Positions 23,501 to 31,722 are shown, counted from the first letter of the stretch. The stretch is DNA of 64,000 bases from Salminus brasiliensis (GCF_030463535.1 NC_132900.1:30917221-30981220), one strand, 5' to 3'. The notes: generated by a model not told the origin, from the sequence alone. Translations and numbers: made by a program.

Positions 23501-26500
23501 TCACCTACATATATGTGTGTGTGTGTGTGTGTGTATGTGGGCATCTTCGTTTATGTGCGTCATCCATGTTTGGAAGGTTGATTATTAAATTTCTGTGAAT
23601 TAAAGTGTTAAATTAATTTAAATTGAGCAGTCTATAAGAATATCACCTGAGAAACCATCAGCCTGAACCCCTTCAACAGCCTGTGTCCAGCCGGCGAGAC
23701 GCTATTAGAAATAGCCAGAGAATCACCGGAGAATATCCTAGTAATACTCTTAACTGTCCTTAGCTAGACCTTAACTACCCTAGCTGTTGTTAGCTAGACC
23801 TTAACTACTCTAGCTGTTGTTAGCTAGACCTTTACTACCCTAGCTGTTGTTAGCTAGACCTTAACTACTCTAGCTGTTGTTAGCTAGACCTTAACTACCC
23901 TATCTGTTGTTAGCTAGACCTTTACTACTCTAGCTGTTGTTAGCTAGACCTTAACTACCCTATCTGTTGTTAGCTAGACCTTAACTACTCTAGCCGTTGT
24001 TAGCTAGACCTTAACTACTCTAGCTGTTGTTAGCTAGACCTTAACTACCCTAGGTGTCATTAGCTAGACCTTAACTACCCTATCTGTTGTTAGCTAGACC
24101 TTAACTACCCTATCTGTTGTTAGCTAGACCTTAACTACTCTAGCTAGGCCCTAACTATTTAAGCTAGACCTTAACTACCCTAGCTGTTGTTAGCTAGACC
24201 TTAACTACCCTAGCTGTCATTAGCTAGACCTTAACTACTCTAGCCGTTGTTAGCTAGACCTTAACTACTCTAGCCGTTGTTAGCTAGACCTTAACTACCC
24301 TAGGTGTCATTAGCTAGACCTTAACTACTCTAGCTGTTGTTAGCTAGACCTTAACTACCCTAGGTGTCATTAGCTAGACCTTAACTACTCTAGCTGTTGT
24401 TAGCTAGACCTTAACTACTCTAGCTGTTGTTAGCTAGACCTTAACTACCCTAGGTGTCATTAGCTAGACCTTAACTACTCTAGCTGTTGTTAGCTAGACC
24501 TTAACTACTCTAGCTGTTGTTAGCTAGACCTTAACTACCCTATCTGTTGTTAGCTAGACCTTTACTACCCTAGCTGTTGTTAGCTAGACCTTAACTACTC
24601 TAGCTGTTGTTAGCTAGACCTTAACTACCCTATCTGTTGTTAGCTAGACCTTAACTACTCTAGCTGTTGTTAGCTAGACCTTAACTACCCTAGGTGTCAT
24701 TAGCTAGACCTTAACTACCCTATCTGTTGTTAGCTAGACCTTAACTACTCTAGCTGTTTTAGCTAGACCTTAACTACCCTATCTGTTGTTAGCTAGACCT
24801 TAACTACCCTATCTGTTGTTAGCTAGACCTTAACTACTCTAGCTAGGCCCTAACTATTTAAGCTAGACCTTAACTACCCTAGCTGTTGTTAGCTAGACCT
24901 TAACTACCCTAGCTGTTGTTAGCTAGACCTTAACTACCCTAGCTGTCATTAGCTAGACCTTAACTACTCTAGCCGTTGTTAGCTAGACCTTAACTACCCT
25001 AGGTGTCATTAGCTAGACCTTAACTACTCTAGCTGTTGTTAGCTAGACCTTAACTACCCTAGGTGTCATTAGCTAGACCTTAACTACTCTAGCTGTTGTT
25101 AGCTAGACCTTAACTACTCTAGCTGTTGTTAGCTAGACCTTAACTACTCTAGCTGTTGTTAGCTAGACCTTAACTACCCTAGGTGTCATTAGCTAGACCT
25201 TAACTACCCTAGGTGTCATTAGCTAGACCTTAACTACTCTAGCCGTTGTTAGCTAGACCTTAACTACTCTAGCTGTTGTTAGCTAGACCTTAACTACTCT
25301 AGCCGTTGTTAGCTAGACCTTAACTACTCTAGCTGTTGTTAGCTAGACCTTAACTACCCTAGGTGTCATTAGCTAGACCTTAACTATTCTAGCTAGACCT
25401 TGATTACTCAAGCTGTTGGCCTTAACTACTCAAGCTGTTGTTAGCTAGACCTTAACTACCCTAGCTACCCTAGCTGTTCAGGTGTGTTTACTGTAAAATA
25501 TGGCTTTGAACTTGAGTCAGAACATGAGAACAGTTCTAGACCAGAGCCGAGACAGAGATGACACTGTACACCGCGGCCTGCTGGTAATATCACCTACCTC
25601 TGTCAGCGCCCTGCTGAAATGTCGCCACACATTCATTCACTCTCTCAGAAATGATGCAGCGGACTTCATTGATGAATACGCCGAATGTTTATGTACATTT
25701 TGGCCTGAGCGTAAACCTTTTGTTGACTCAGCTCTGTAATCAGAGACGGCCTCAGATGAATGTCAGAGTGGTGGTTGTGGTTTTCTCACCTACATACAGA
25801 AAAATTTTCAGAGTGAGGTGATGCAGGATGCCGGACAGCGTCTCGCTGCAGCGCGATTCTCTCTCCTGCAGTCACTTCTATTGTTTCTGTGCCGTAAATT
25901 CAAAGATCAGAGGCTTCTTTGAAACAGATACCGGACCCCCACTGCATTTCCTAGCAGGACCACAAGAGAAAAAGAAAAAAGGAAACCTAGATAGAAAAAC
26001 TGTGTAATAAAGAGACACACTGGGTTAAAATCCTGGGGCACTTACTGATCTTTAATTTTGAACTTTTTTTTCGTTTCTGGTCAGTATGTGGTTATTACTA
26101 ATCCTAATGTTCTGAATGGTCTTCATGTTGTAGGACATTCAAAGGGAGGTGAGGAGCTCGAAGAAGAGGTACATGAAGATAGAGAAGCCACCCACATGCC
26201 AGAAGCTGCTGGAGGAGAACAGGAAGTACCGACTGGTCAGCGAATCCCAGGGGGACATCACCCCAGAGGTGCCTCCGCTGACCCACCAGGCCTGCCAATC
26301 ACTCATAGATCAGTTATTGGCTGCTACTCATGTTGACTTGATTACGATTCTTTGGGAAGACACCAGATTTGACCATTATTTCATTTAGTTCAGTTTTATT
26401 TAACTCGTTACATTCAAGCCAGTATAGAAGACCAGAATCATGGAATTCAGCTTACTCTGTTAATGAAAAGAGGACATTTACAGTCAGACTGGTTCAAGTG

Positions 26501-29500
26501 GTATTTTTTCGTGGGCTGGTGTTGTGTTATGAATCCCTGACAGCACATTTTTAACCAGGTGGGGAATTCTGGTTCAAGAATGAGCAATTCGAATTAGCCT
26601 AATGGATTGAAGGAGCACCATTTTTCCTCCATGATCTACCTAAAACGGGTATACAGCCTGGACTCTGTCTGGGCTCTGTTTCACCTGTGTTAACCGTTTT
26701 ACGGAACGGGACGTGCCGGGGCTGTTTGCTCTTATTCTTCTACAAGAACCACATTTGGTTCCATGTTTGTAATTTTGCAATTTGTGAGTGTGAAGAACCC
26801 TCACTTGGCAATTTGAAGGTTCCTCACACTCACACTCATCTCTGTTATGAACTTGCTTCTTCATGGAAGCAAAAGTGGATCTTGTGTGGCATCACTAATA
26901 GAAGGTAGAAACGAGACAGGAAAAGGTTCAGTCTGATTTTGCTTTTTTTTTTTAAATTTACTTCTAAATTAGCATTAGCATTTGTGCTTAGAGGGATTAT
27001 TATTTAGTTTTCCATATTAATAGGTACTAGACTCTAATAAATTCTATTCATTTTAAAAGAAAATTGAAGAACAGATTTTGCCCTTAAAATTACTGTGATA
27101 GATTGAGCTTATTAAAATCCTGACTAATACCCTCATTGGTAGTAAACTAGGGCTAAACAATTTCTTCTTAACATCATCTTAATCCTGGTGCTATGCTTTA
27201 TGAAAGTGGCCCATTGTGGTTTGAAGTATATGCATAATTGTCCAAATATTTGAATATTTAATGGTGTTGATTTTGAGGCTGTTGCTCATTCAAGACTAGT
27301 AAAATAGTAAGACACTAGTGCTTCTTCCTTCACTGCTTTCATTCATGCCCTGTGTGTGTGTGTGTGTGTGTGATCGTTTGCAGGACATCCAGTTCACTCT
27401 GGCGGTGGTGAAGATGAAGGGCTACTTTGAGGCGTTCTTTGAGCAGCGTCCTCCTTTCAAGCTCTCCCTGATGGAGACCGACTCCGAGCAAACCGTGTGG
27501 TCTGCCACCATTCGAGAGGGTGAGTCGATGCTGATGAAGTGAGATTTGATTTGATTGATGAATGATTGATGGGTTTGTTCATCTAAATCCTCCATCGTGT
27601 GAAATAAGGTTAATGTGCTCTGTTTTTCTACAGGAGACTGTGTGGACAACAGGGTTGAAAAGCCCCGGAAGCGAACAGAGAGTGAGTACAGATTGCGCTG
27701 CTGACCGAGCAGATGTGCTAAATTAGGTGAAACTGACCATCAGAGCAGGTGTGAAATCATGCAGTCTGCACAATCTGCAGTGTGTGAGAGAGTGAAGAGT
27801 CCCTGATTTCTCCCCGATAGGTCGGAAACGAAGCGCCAGCACATCAGAGGAGGAGCTGATCAGTAAGAGGGCTCGATGGTGTGACGAGTCAGGTGATTTA
27901 CGTGTTTACTGCTTGCGTATTAATGCACCAACACTGTTTAGACATTCAGGGAAATGTCAGAAATGTAAATTCTGTGCAATACCCTTTAAAAATATCATAA
28001 AAGGACATTTTCGGTTTCATAATGAAGCATGAAGAAGTGTGTGTGGAAGGATGGTGGTGGTGGTGCTCCATCCAATACTTTTGGGATGAGTTGGGGAGGT
28101 GGGGATGATGAGGTGGGGTGGTCATTATCGTCCAGAATCCTGACCTCTGGACAGTAGAGACAGTTACTCCAACAAAAGCAGGATCAGCTCTTTTTAATAC
28201 CCTTAATTTCAGAAGAAACTACAAAAGAGCAGGTGTCCCAATACTTTTGTCTGTATAGTGTAGTTGGTCCATTTTTTGACCAGCTTGTGAAACATCACAA
28301 CGGCCGTCCGTGTACTGCTGTGTTTATCACTGTATTAGTAAATCTCTTCGCTGCCTTTACCTCAGACCCATCTTCAGCCCGTTCTTCTCAACTGTGCAAC
28401 ACCTGAACCGGCCTCTTCATCTTCTCCTCAGATGGTCCCGTGGCAGCCAAAGCAGAAGACATGACCGACCAGCAGCTGATGCTGGTGGCTAAGCGCATGG
28501 GAAAGGAGTGGAAGTCGGTGGCCATTGGGTACCTAGACCTGACCAAGTACGACCTGGACGAGTGCGAGGCTAAGGAGCAGGACCTGACCATGATCAAGTT
28601 CTATGTGCTGGACCTCTGGAGGAGGCGGCAGCCCACAGGGGAAGCGAGGGTCTTGCACCTCTACAAGAAACTCAAGCATGACGATGTGCCTAACGAAGTC
28701 GTCAATTTGCTAAAGGGTGAGTGTGTGTGTGAGAGTGTGTGTGTGTGTGTGTGTATTTTTAATAATATACATATATCTCATAATAATTACATATATTTCA
28801 TATAGGTGTATATAAGTATCATCCATACATACATATATGTGTGTGTGATGTATGGAGCATACATTAATTTTTGATAAGTACATAAATACACACTATTATA
28901 TATTATATATCATATATCACTGCTGTCCAATGAAAACCATGTCCATGATTTGTATAAACATGTCTGTTTGTATTTTTCTCCATGGTTTGAACCCTGTAGC
29001 TGTTTCTGTACACTATGTCAATAATTCTGGTTGAATAGACCAATAGAAATGTTCCTACTATTTTACATTGACTTCCATTCAAAGTGCATTTTGCTTTCTC
29101 CTGTAAAATCACAATGTTTTTCATTGGCCAGTGACAATATATTCATATATGCAGTAAACATACAAGTAAATATCAATATATAATAATTAATGACGATATC
29201 TATTGATGCATATCGTTCTACAGAAACGATATATTTTTATTTTGGCTGGTTTATACTTTTTTTTTACATTATTTTAATTTATCTTCTTATTATTTTTGAA
29301 TAATAGAAATGCTCCAAAATGACCTGGAATAAAATCATTTTCATTGACTGCCATTGAAAGATTTTTGTGTGACAGTGATGAAATACACGTTGTGGGTATG
29401 GTTAATTTATTACAGGTTTTTTTCTGGTTTTGAGATTCAACTATTCGGATGCTATTATTTGAAAATCCAAAATTAATAAAATACAATAATTCTGATTTAC

Positions 29501-29543
29501 ATTTCTGCCTCTTCACTCAACAGAAATGCTGGACAGCAATTAA
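5504..29543 (+). CDS. FIIND (ZU5-UPA) plus death-domain protein, NLRP1/CARD8/PIDD1-like; 5' end not found
   Basis: Fifteen exons join in one frame: 5504-5535, 8906-8938, 10078-10158, 18770-18805, 18981-19013, 20488-20531, 21151-21203, 21476-21693, 22332-22582, 26134-26268, 27384-27519, 27634-27681, 27821-27892, 28432-28716 and 29524-29543. They total 1477 nt, giving 491 residues and a TAA stop. Visible residues 1-103 are acidic, Ser/Glu-rich and probably disordered. Residues 104-350 form a FIIND: the ZU5 half carries [10 protein letters not shown] and the UPA half carries [12 protein letters not shown]. Residues about 351-390 are Lys/Arg-rich and look like a nuclear localisation signal. Residues about 391-489 form a death domain with a GKEWKSVA motif and a DLWRRR motif. 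FIIND proteins are cell-death or inflammasome sensors that self-cleave; mammalian NLRP1 and CARD8 end in a CARD, not a death domain. No NACHT or LRR is seen. The first exon here needs an upstream exon ending after codon position 2, which I could not find. Function is inferred from domains only. Confidence 0.85.
5950..6240 (+). mobile_element. SINE family copy
   Basis: Shares the block cagcagtcggagtcagagtg...cacagctggccttgct with pieces at 61.05, 47.2 and 55.9 kb. Confidence 0.5.
7361..7450 (+). tRNA. tRNA-Arg(TCT), intron-containing
   Basis: Canonical eukaryotic tRNA-Arg-TCT. The acceptor strand GGCTCTG pairs with CAGAGTC, the anticodon TCT is followed by A37, and a 17-nt intron follows. B box GGTTCGAGTCC is intact. 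A T-run about ten bases downstream can terminate Pol III. It lies in an intron of the FIIND-DD gene, same strand. Confidence 0.93.
7751..7840 (+). tRNA. tRNA-Arg(TCT), intron-containing, weakened anticodon stem
   Basis: Same family as the copy at 7361, with a 17-nt intron and intact A and B boxes, and a TTTTTTT run downstream. The 3' exon has TGCAA where the others have TTCAA, giving a G-G mismatch in the anticodon stem; position 31 is G, and the discriminator base is A instead of G. It may be drifting toward a pseudogene. Confidence 0.8.
8906..8938 (+). CDS. FIIND-DD gene, small N-terminal exon
   Basis: Acceptor aaaaacag and donor gtatgg enclose 33 nt reading [11 protein letters not shown]. 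Phase 1 at both ends, so it could be skipped without a frameshift. Confidence 0.6.
9050..9139 (+). tRNA. tRNA-Arg(TCT), intron-containing
   Basis: Complete copy with a 17-nt intron of different sequence, intact acceptor and T arms, and TTTTT shortly downstream. It differs from the first copy at position 26 (A to G). Confidence 0.92.
9711..9789 (+). pseudogene. tRNA-Arg(TCT) pseudogene, D arm lost
   Basis: Acceptor GGCTCT, the anticodon-intron region and the 3' half are recognisable, but the D arm is deleted and rearranged and the B box is GGTTAGAGTCC. Not expected to be a working tRNA. Confidence 0.75.
9930..9969 (+). pseudogene. tRNA-Arg 3'-half fragment
   Basis: Only the anticodon-stem 3' side and T arm through to the acceptor 3' strand remain (ATTCAAAG, GGTTTGAGTCCC, AGATTCG). 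A relic of another Arg unit. Confidence 0.6.
10078..10158 (+). CDS. FIIND-DD gene, acidic Ser/Glu-rich exon
   Basis: A long T-tract and gcaacag acceptor lead into 81 nt encoding serine runs followed by glutamate runs, typical of a disordered acidic segment. The donor used here is gtgtgt. An internal site at 10101|10102 (cag|gtgaga) is a better consensus and keeps the frame, so a shorter 24-nt form is possible. Confidence 0.7.
10443..10516 (-). tRNA. tRNA-Thr(AGT) copy 1
   Basis: 74-nt gene with anticodon loop CTAGTAA (AGT), intact A and B boxes, and a TTTTT terminator directly after the gene. One base differs from the array consensus: acceptor position 69 is A, giving a G4-A69 mismatch. Confidence 0.85.
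10807..10880 (-). tRNA. tRNA-Thr(AGT) copy 2
   Basis: Matches the array consensus; acceptor GGCGCTG pairs with CAGTGCC through one G-T pair. TTTT follows at once. Confidence 0.95.
11503..11576 (-). tRNA. tRNA-Thr(AGT) copy 3
   Basis: Consensus copy, with TTTT directly downstream and the shared array flanks. Its flanks resemble those of copy 12. Confidence 0.95.
11762..11835 (-). pseudogene. Divergent tRNA-Thr(AGT)
   Basis: Full length with the AGT anticodon, but several substitutions in the D region, anticodon stem and T stem (a T-C mismatch), and GGTTTGAATCC as B box. Acceptor GGCACTG/CAGTGCC is perfectly paired, so slow decay or a compensated variant are both possible. Confidence 0.6.
11985..12440 (+). 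repeat. Segmental duplication, copy A
   Basis: Nearly identical over more than 400 bp to 14033-14460, including a complete tRNA-Thr. Shared text includes ggtgtctactggtagaaggt here and ggtgtctcctggtagagggt in the partner. Confidence 0.85.
12289..12362 (-). tRNA. tRNA-Thr(AGT) copy 5
   Basis: Consensus copy, TTTT downstream. It lies in a segment duplicated at about 14.03-14.45 kb. Confidence 0.95.
12561..12584 (-). pseudogene. tRNA-Thr with internal deletion
   Basis: The two gene ends (AGGCACTGCTGGGATTC and CAGCGCC on the plus strand) are directly joined, losing about 50 bases including the anticodon. The flanks match the other array units, so this is a deletion in place, not a retroposed end. 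Confidence 0.75.
12889..12912 (-). pseudogene. tRNA-Thr 3'-end fragment
   Basis: Only the acceptor 3' strand and part of the T arm remain; the sequence then jumps to the downstream spacer (cgagcagctg). Confidence 0.75.
13075..13290 (+). mobile_element. Dispersed fish repeat (ggcatttagcagac type)
   Basis: Starts tatttacatttacaagtaag, then gcatttagcagactttagcg and acttacaa. A related copy lies at 17065-17280 and a 3' part at 22690-22900. It interrupts the tRNA-Thr array. Confidence 0.55.
13570..13643 (-). tRNA. tRNA-Thr(AGT) copy 8
   Basis: Consensus copy with TTTT immediately downstream. Confidence 0.95.
13863..14020 (-). pseudogene. tRNA-Thr end fragments
   Basis: A 5'-end relic (ctaagccacagtgcc) lies near 13864-13878 and a 3'-end relic (aggcactg) at 14013-14020, with array spacer between. 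They look like remains of broken units. Confidence 0.5.
14033..14460 (+). repeat. Segmental duplication, copy B
   Basis: Partner of 11985-12440. Differences are few single bases, showing a recent duplication or gene conversion. Confidence 0.85.
14327..14400 (-). tRNA. tRNA-Thr(AGT) copy 10
   Basis: Consensus copy, TTTT downstream; partner of the 12289 copy in a duplicated segment. Confidence 0.95.
14716..14743 (-). pseudogene. tRNA-Thr 3'-end fragment
   Basis: Acceptor 3' strand and T arm remain (with cctgggat), then a T-run replaces the rest. Confidence 0.7.
15303..15376 (-). tRNA. tRNA-Thr(AGT) copy 12
   Basis: Consensus copy; TTTT follows. Flanks resemble copy 3, pointing to a second duplicated segment. 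Confidence 0.95.
15626..15699 (-). tRNA. tRNA-Thr(AGT) copy 13
   Basis: Consensus copy; TTTT follows. Confidence 0.95.
15895..15968 (-). tRNA. tRNA-Thr(AGT) copy 14
   Basis: Consensus copy; TTTT follows. Closest spacing in the array, about 195 bp from copy 13. Confidence 0.95.
16241..16314 (-). tRNA. tRNA-Thr(AGT) copy 15
   Basis: One change from consensus, in the A-box/D-loop region (TTAGCTGG for TTAGTTGG). TTTT follows. Confidence 0.93.
16532..16605 (-). tRNA. tRNA-Thr(AGT) copy 16, array edge
   Basis: Consensus gene with TTTTT directly after it. Beyond it the array spacer ends. Confidence 0.95.
17065..17280 (+). mobile_element. Dispersed fish repeat, second copy
   Basis: Follows the same order: taacatttatatgtaaggaa, gtgacctacaataagcgc, then gctagtttcagtcggctag and the aagtcagtatgga block. 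Confidence 0.5.
18770..18805 (+). CDS. FIIND-DD gene, small N-terminal exon
   Basis: The acceptor is tccgacag and the donor gtaagt. The 36 nt read [12 protein letters not shown] in phase 1 at both ends. The preceding intron (10159-18769) is the one that holds the tRNA-Thr array. Confidence 0.65.
18981..19013 (+). CDS. FIIND-DD gene, small N-terminal exon
   Basis: Acceptor tttcttccag and donor gtaaat enclose 33 nt reading [11 protein letters not shown], again phase 1 at both ends. It extends the acidic, low-complexity N-terminal region. Confidence 0.65.
19078..19634. mobile_element. MITE family A, rearranged copy
   Basis: 19078-19470 carries the central and 3' part in plus orientation. 19495-19634 is the 5' part in the opposite orientation, ending caaacatttggacagataat. 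Two insertions or an internal inversion. Confidence 0.6.
19772..19843 (+). tRNA. tRNA-Trp(CCA)
   Basis: 72-nt gene with GACCTCG acceptor, anticodon CCA in CTCCAGA, B box GTTCAAATC and discriminator A; it appears identical to the vertebrate tRNA-Trp. TTTTT lies about ten bases downstream. It sits in a FIIND-DD intron, sense strand. Confidence 0.95.
19980..20372 (+). mobile_element. MITE family A copy
   Basis: Starts tacactctgtccaaatgttt and ends ctgaatacttttgtccaaat; internally shortened. It lies between the tRNA-Trp and a FIIND-DD exon. Confidence 0.65.
20488..20531 (+). CDS. FIIND-DD gene, Cys-rich linker exon
   Basis: Acceptor atcttcttag and donor gtgagt enclose 44 nt reading [15 protein letters not shown]. 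The C-C-x-x-C cluster is short, and I do not assign a metal-binding role. Confidence 0.65.
20645..20970 (-). mobile_element. Second tRNA-derived SINE type
   Basis: The minus strand begins GGGGCTGTGGTGGCTCAGTG with a later GGTTGTGGGTTTTCATACTC, an A/B-box arrangement. The distal part holds the common fish block ggtcctggagaacccc. In a FIIND-DD intron. Confidence 0.5.
21151..21203 (+). CDS. FIIND-DD gene, basic linker exon before FIIND
   Basis: Acceptor tttcccttacag and donor gtgagt. The 53 nt read [17 protein letters not shown] and end two bases into a codon, which the next exon completes as Gln. Confidence 0.7.
21476..21693 (+). CDS. FIIND-DD gene, ZU5 half of FIIND
   Basis: The 218-nt exon begins [10 protein letters not shown] and carries [11 protein letters not shown], the block typical of the ZU5 part of NLRP1/CARD8 FIIND domains. 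It then has the YSVLSWSKF and [11 protein letters not shown] segments and a hydrophobic ending [10 protein letters not shown]. The acceptor is ctgtgccag and the donor gtacag. This is the strongest family evidence in the gene. Confidence 0.9.
22332..22582 (+). CDS. FIIND-DD gene, FIIND core with candidate self-cleavage site
   Basis: The exon completes an Asp codon and reads [13 protein letters not shown] onward. It includes a [10 protein letters not shown] stretch whose S-x-x-S-P-x-G spacing resembles the FIIND autoproteolysis site. The serine codon is 22436-22438, and a possible catalytic His (residue 188) lies 24 residues before it. The exon ends NNHSDIK with donor gtaaaa, phase 0. Confidence 0.9.
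23748..25480. repeat. 30-bp minisatellite, about 57 units
   Basis: Consensus unit ttagctagaccttaactacc plus ctagctgttg. Four main variants alternate at the unit end (agctgttgt, atctgttgt, aggtgtcat, agccgttgt). A rare variant (tagctaggccctaactattt) occurs at 24141 and again at 24840, so a block of about 0.7 kb was copied inside the array. It lies in the FIIND-DD intron between 22582 and 26134. Confidence 0.97.
26134..26268 (+). CDS. FIIND-DD gene, UPA exon
   Basis: Acceptor catgttgtag follows the minisatellite intron. The exon reads [14 protein letters not shown], then [20 protein letters not shown], matching the UPA block of FIIND proteins. I end it at ITPE with the weak donor gtgcct, because the next exon then continues in phase 0 with DIQFT, as expected for UPA. 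Reading through instead soon departs from the family pattern. Confidence 0.85.
27384..27519 (+). CDS. FIIND-DD gene, end of UPA
   Basis: After a GT microsatellite, acceptor tcgtttgcag starts [20 protein letters not shown]. The exon ends ATIRE plus one base before gtgagt. This is the last beta-rich block of UPA. Confidence 0.85.
27634..27681 (+). CDS. FIIND-DD gene, basic linker exon 1
   Basis: Acceptor gtttttctacag and donor gtgagt. The 48 nt read [16 protein letters not shown] in phase 1, the start of a Lys/Arg-rich linker between FIIND and the death domain. Confidence 0.75.
27821..27892 (+). CDS. FIIND-DD gene, basic linker exon 2
   Basis: The acceptor is ctccccgatag and the donor gtgatt. 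The 72 nt read [20 protein letters not shown] and then CDES. With the preceding exon it forms two basic clusters spaced like a bipartite nuclear localisation signal. Confidence 0.75.
28040..28262 (+). mobile_element. MITE family A, 3' part
   Basis: Central gctccatccaatacttttgg block through the 3' end caatacttttgtctgtatag. Confidence 0.65.
28432..28716 (+). CDS. FIIND-DD gene, death-domain exon
   Basis: The 285-nt exon follows ttctcctcag and ends before gtgagt. It reads [20 protein letters not shown], then [16 protein letters not shown], then [19 protein letters not shown], then [16 protein letters not shown]. The G-x-x-W-x-x-[VL]-A helix-2 motif, the central L-x-x-W and the six-helix spacing indicate a death domain rather than a CARD. 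Confidence 0.88.
29524..29543 (+). CDS. FIIND-DD gene, last coding exon
   Basis: Acceptor ttcactcaacag, then EMLDSN and TAA. The codon split across the junction gives Glu, so the death-domain C-terminal helix ends LLKEMLDSN. Confidence 0.75.
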
Positions 29544-30258
29544 TACCCTTAAAAAAAAGGTCCTGGACATTTTCCGGGGAGAGTGCAAAAAGTGGACGGC
29601 ACGAAGAGGAGCGGTCCAGTCCAGCCCACTTCAGCCCAGCCTCCTGGAGCCTTAAAACTTGAAGCTTGTTTGAAGCATCTTTCACAAGGGTCACTCAATC
29701 ACTGGTAAAGTGCCCTGTTTCAGAATGGTCCCTTTTTTATTGATCCCAAAACAATGACTCATGACTATTTGTGAAAGGTCAGTAACGCAAAGGCATTCGG
29801 GCTCGACCGATGAGAGGATCTGGTGATCATAATATCAGCCCTTAGAATTAAATCACGTCTAAAAATGACACAAACTACGATAGCTTTCATTAGACGAGGC
29901 TCGATACGGACTGATACGACTGTCAGGTTTGAACTGTGAATTGTCAAATATGACTCAAACCCAAACAGCAGACGCTCACTAAGTTTAATAATGGAAATAC
30001 TTGTAGCTTCACTGAATTTTTTGTGTTTATGTTAGTCTTCATTGAAAGGTTTTGTGTTCAGATTATGAGCTGGAATCCTTATTTTCATAAAGAGGAACTT
30101 TTCAGAATTTTCAGAGTGGTTTGGTATCAGATTGTTAATTTTGGAGAAATTCAACGTTGTTGTCTTGACAGTGGTGCTGATAGGAACCAGTATATAACCT
30201 GAAACAGTGGTAAATCTAAAAAATGAACCAAAATTAATACCAAAAACATAAAAAATAC

Positions 30259-30264
30259 AATAAA
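30259..30264 (+). terminator. Candidate poly(A) signal of the FIIND-DD gene
   Basis: This is the first AATAAA downstream of the stop codon on the plus strand, about 0.7 kb away. Only the hexamer supports it; no transcript end is visible. Confidence 0.35.
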
Positions 30265-31247
30265 ACCATGCCAGCTTCTCCACAACCATTAGTTCCATAT
30301 TTCACTTCCTTCATTTTAACCATTGCTTTTTTCTGCTCTTCAGACTCTATTCAGCTCTATTCACCACCACTGTGAACAGTTCTGACCTTGGTTTCTCTGG
30401 AAAGCTGCATTTCATAGCAAACCACTCTGCTGGACTTTGTTTGCAAGCATTAAATGCTGCCGAAAGTTTGAAACTTCTGCTAAATTAATCTTTAAGACGA
30501 AAGACTGAATATTGGTGCTCTATTAAGAAGCTTTTCCAGCAGCACCCAGAAATCTGCAGGACCTTCAGTTTGGCTGGAAACATCAGCCGGGCGCTCGTTC
30601 CACTGGGATAAATGGCAAAAGGAATAATAGTAAGGCCATTTGCAGTCATCTTCAAACCAGACAGCTATAGCCACAAGACGGTGCTGCAACCCAAGCCCTC
30701 GCAGCTCAGCTCAGTAGCGATAGACTGCATAGCTGTATAGTTTCCTCCTGTACGATGTTTTATACCTTTTTATACAGTTGTTTTTCTACGATCATGACGT
30801 CTCTGCTCTCTCAGTGTATGTTCTTGTTAGTTTTTTGTAAGAAATAAGTGAAAAAGCTTTTCTTCTGTTTTGACTTGAAAGCCTAATTATGTTTACTTCC
30901 TGCTCTTGAGGGACATTTCCTGAAACCAGATGAACTCAAGAAAGACCTAAAGACCAATGATCTCAAGGACCAATGTTTTTAACATCAGGAGGTTCCAGCA
31001 GTGGCAACTACACAGCACTGGTAGCATGTAAAAAAAAAAAACAGAGCTGTAAACACTCTCAAACACGTGTGTTCATTTACAACTTACTTTTTGTGCTAGC
31101 GCTGAGTTCCCACGTTTACTCAACAGCGCAAGAACACAGCTCCTCCCGACACCATCACGTCTGTGATCGCTCACAGTGCGGGTGTATTACTCTCACGTCA
31201 CTGTTTCGCAGTTTAGTTGTCACTAGGGGAGGGCGGATGTGTACGCC

Positions 31248-31722
31248 GAACAGCCATAACATTAAAATCACCTGCCTAATATTGTGTAGGTCCCCCTCGT
31301 GTCTGACCCGTCGAGGCATTGACTGCATAGCAAGACCTCTGATGGTGTCATGTGTGGTATCTGCCACCAAGACACCAAGACAATGTTGGCAGCAGATCCT
31401 GAGACCTCCATGAGCATCAGTGAGAGCCTTGGGTGCCAATGACCCTGTCCACCAGCTCACCAGTTGTCCTTCCTAGGTACTGACCGCTGCATAGCGGGAC
31501 CACCCCACAAGACCTGCCTGATGTATTTTTGGAGATGTTCTGACCCAGTCGTCTAGATCATCACAGTTTAGTTTTTGTAGAAGTTCCATCACCTTCAAGA
31601 ACTGGCTCATCACTTGCAGCTGCCTGCTACTCTACATGCACCCCTTGCCAGGAGCCACTGAAATCAGATAAATCAATGCTATTCACTTTACTGGTGTTAA
31701 TGTTATGGCTGATTGGTGTAAA
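31248..31722. mobile_element. MITE family B
   Basis: Terminal inverted repeats cagccataacattaaaa near 31250 and ttaatgttatggctg near 31695, enclosing non-coding sequence rich in accaagac and catgag blocks. Fish repeats with this end are common; I do not assign the superfamily. Confidence 0.6.

Noticed and set aside
23748..25480. CRISPR-like array of 30-bp repeats
   Set aside because: Units are directly adjacent with no unique spacers, in a vertebrate intron; it is a minisatellite.
31155..31460. 101-aa minus-strand frame
   Set aside because: Lies inside a MITE with inverted ends and shows no protein family.
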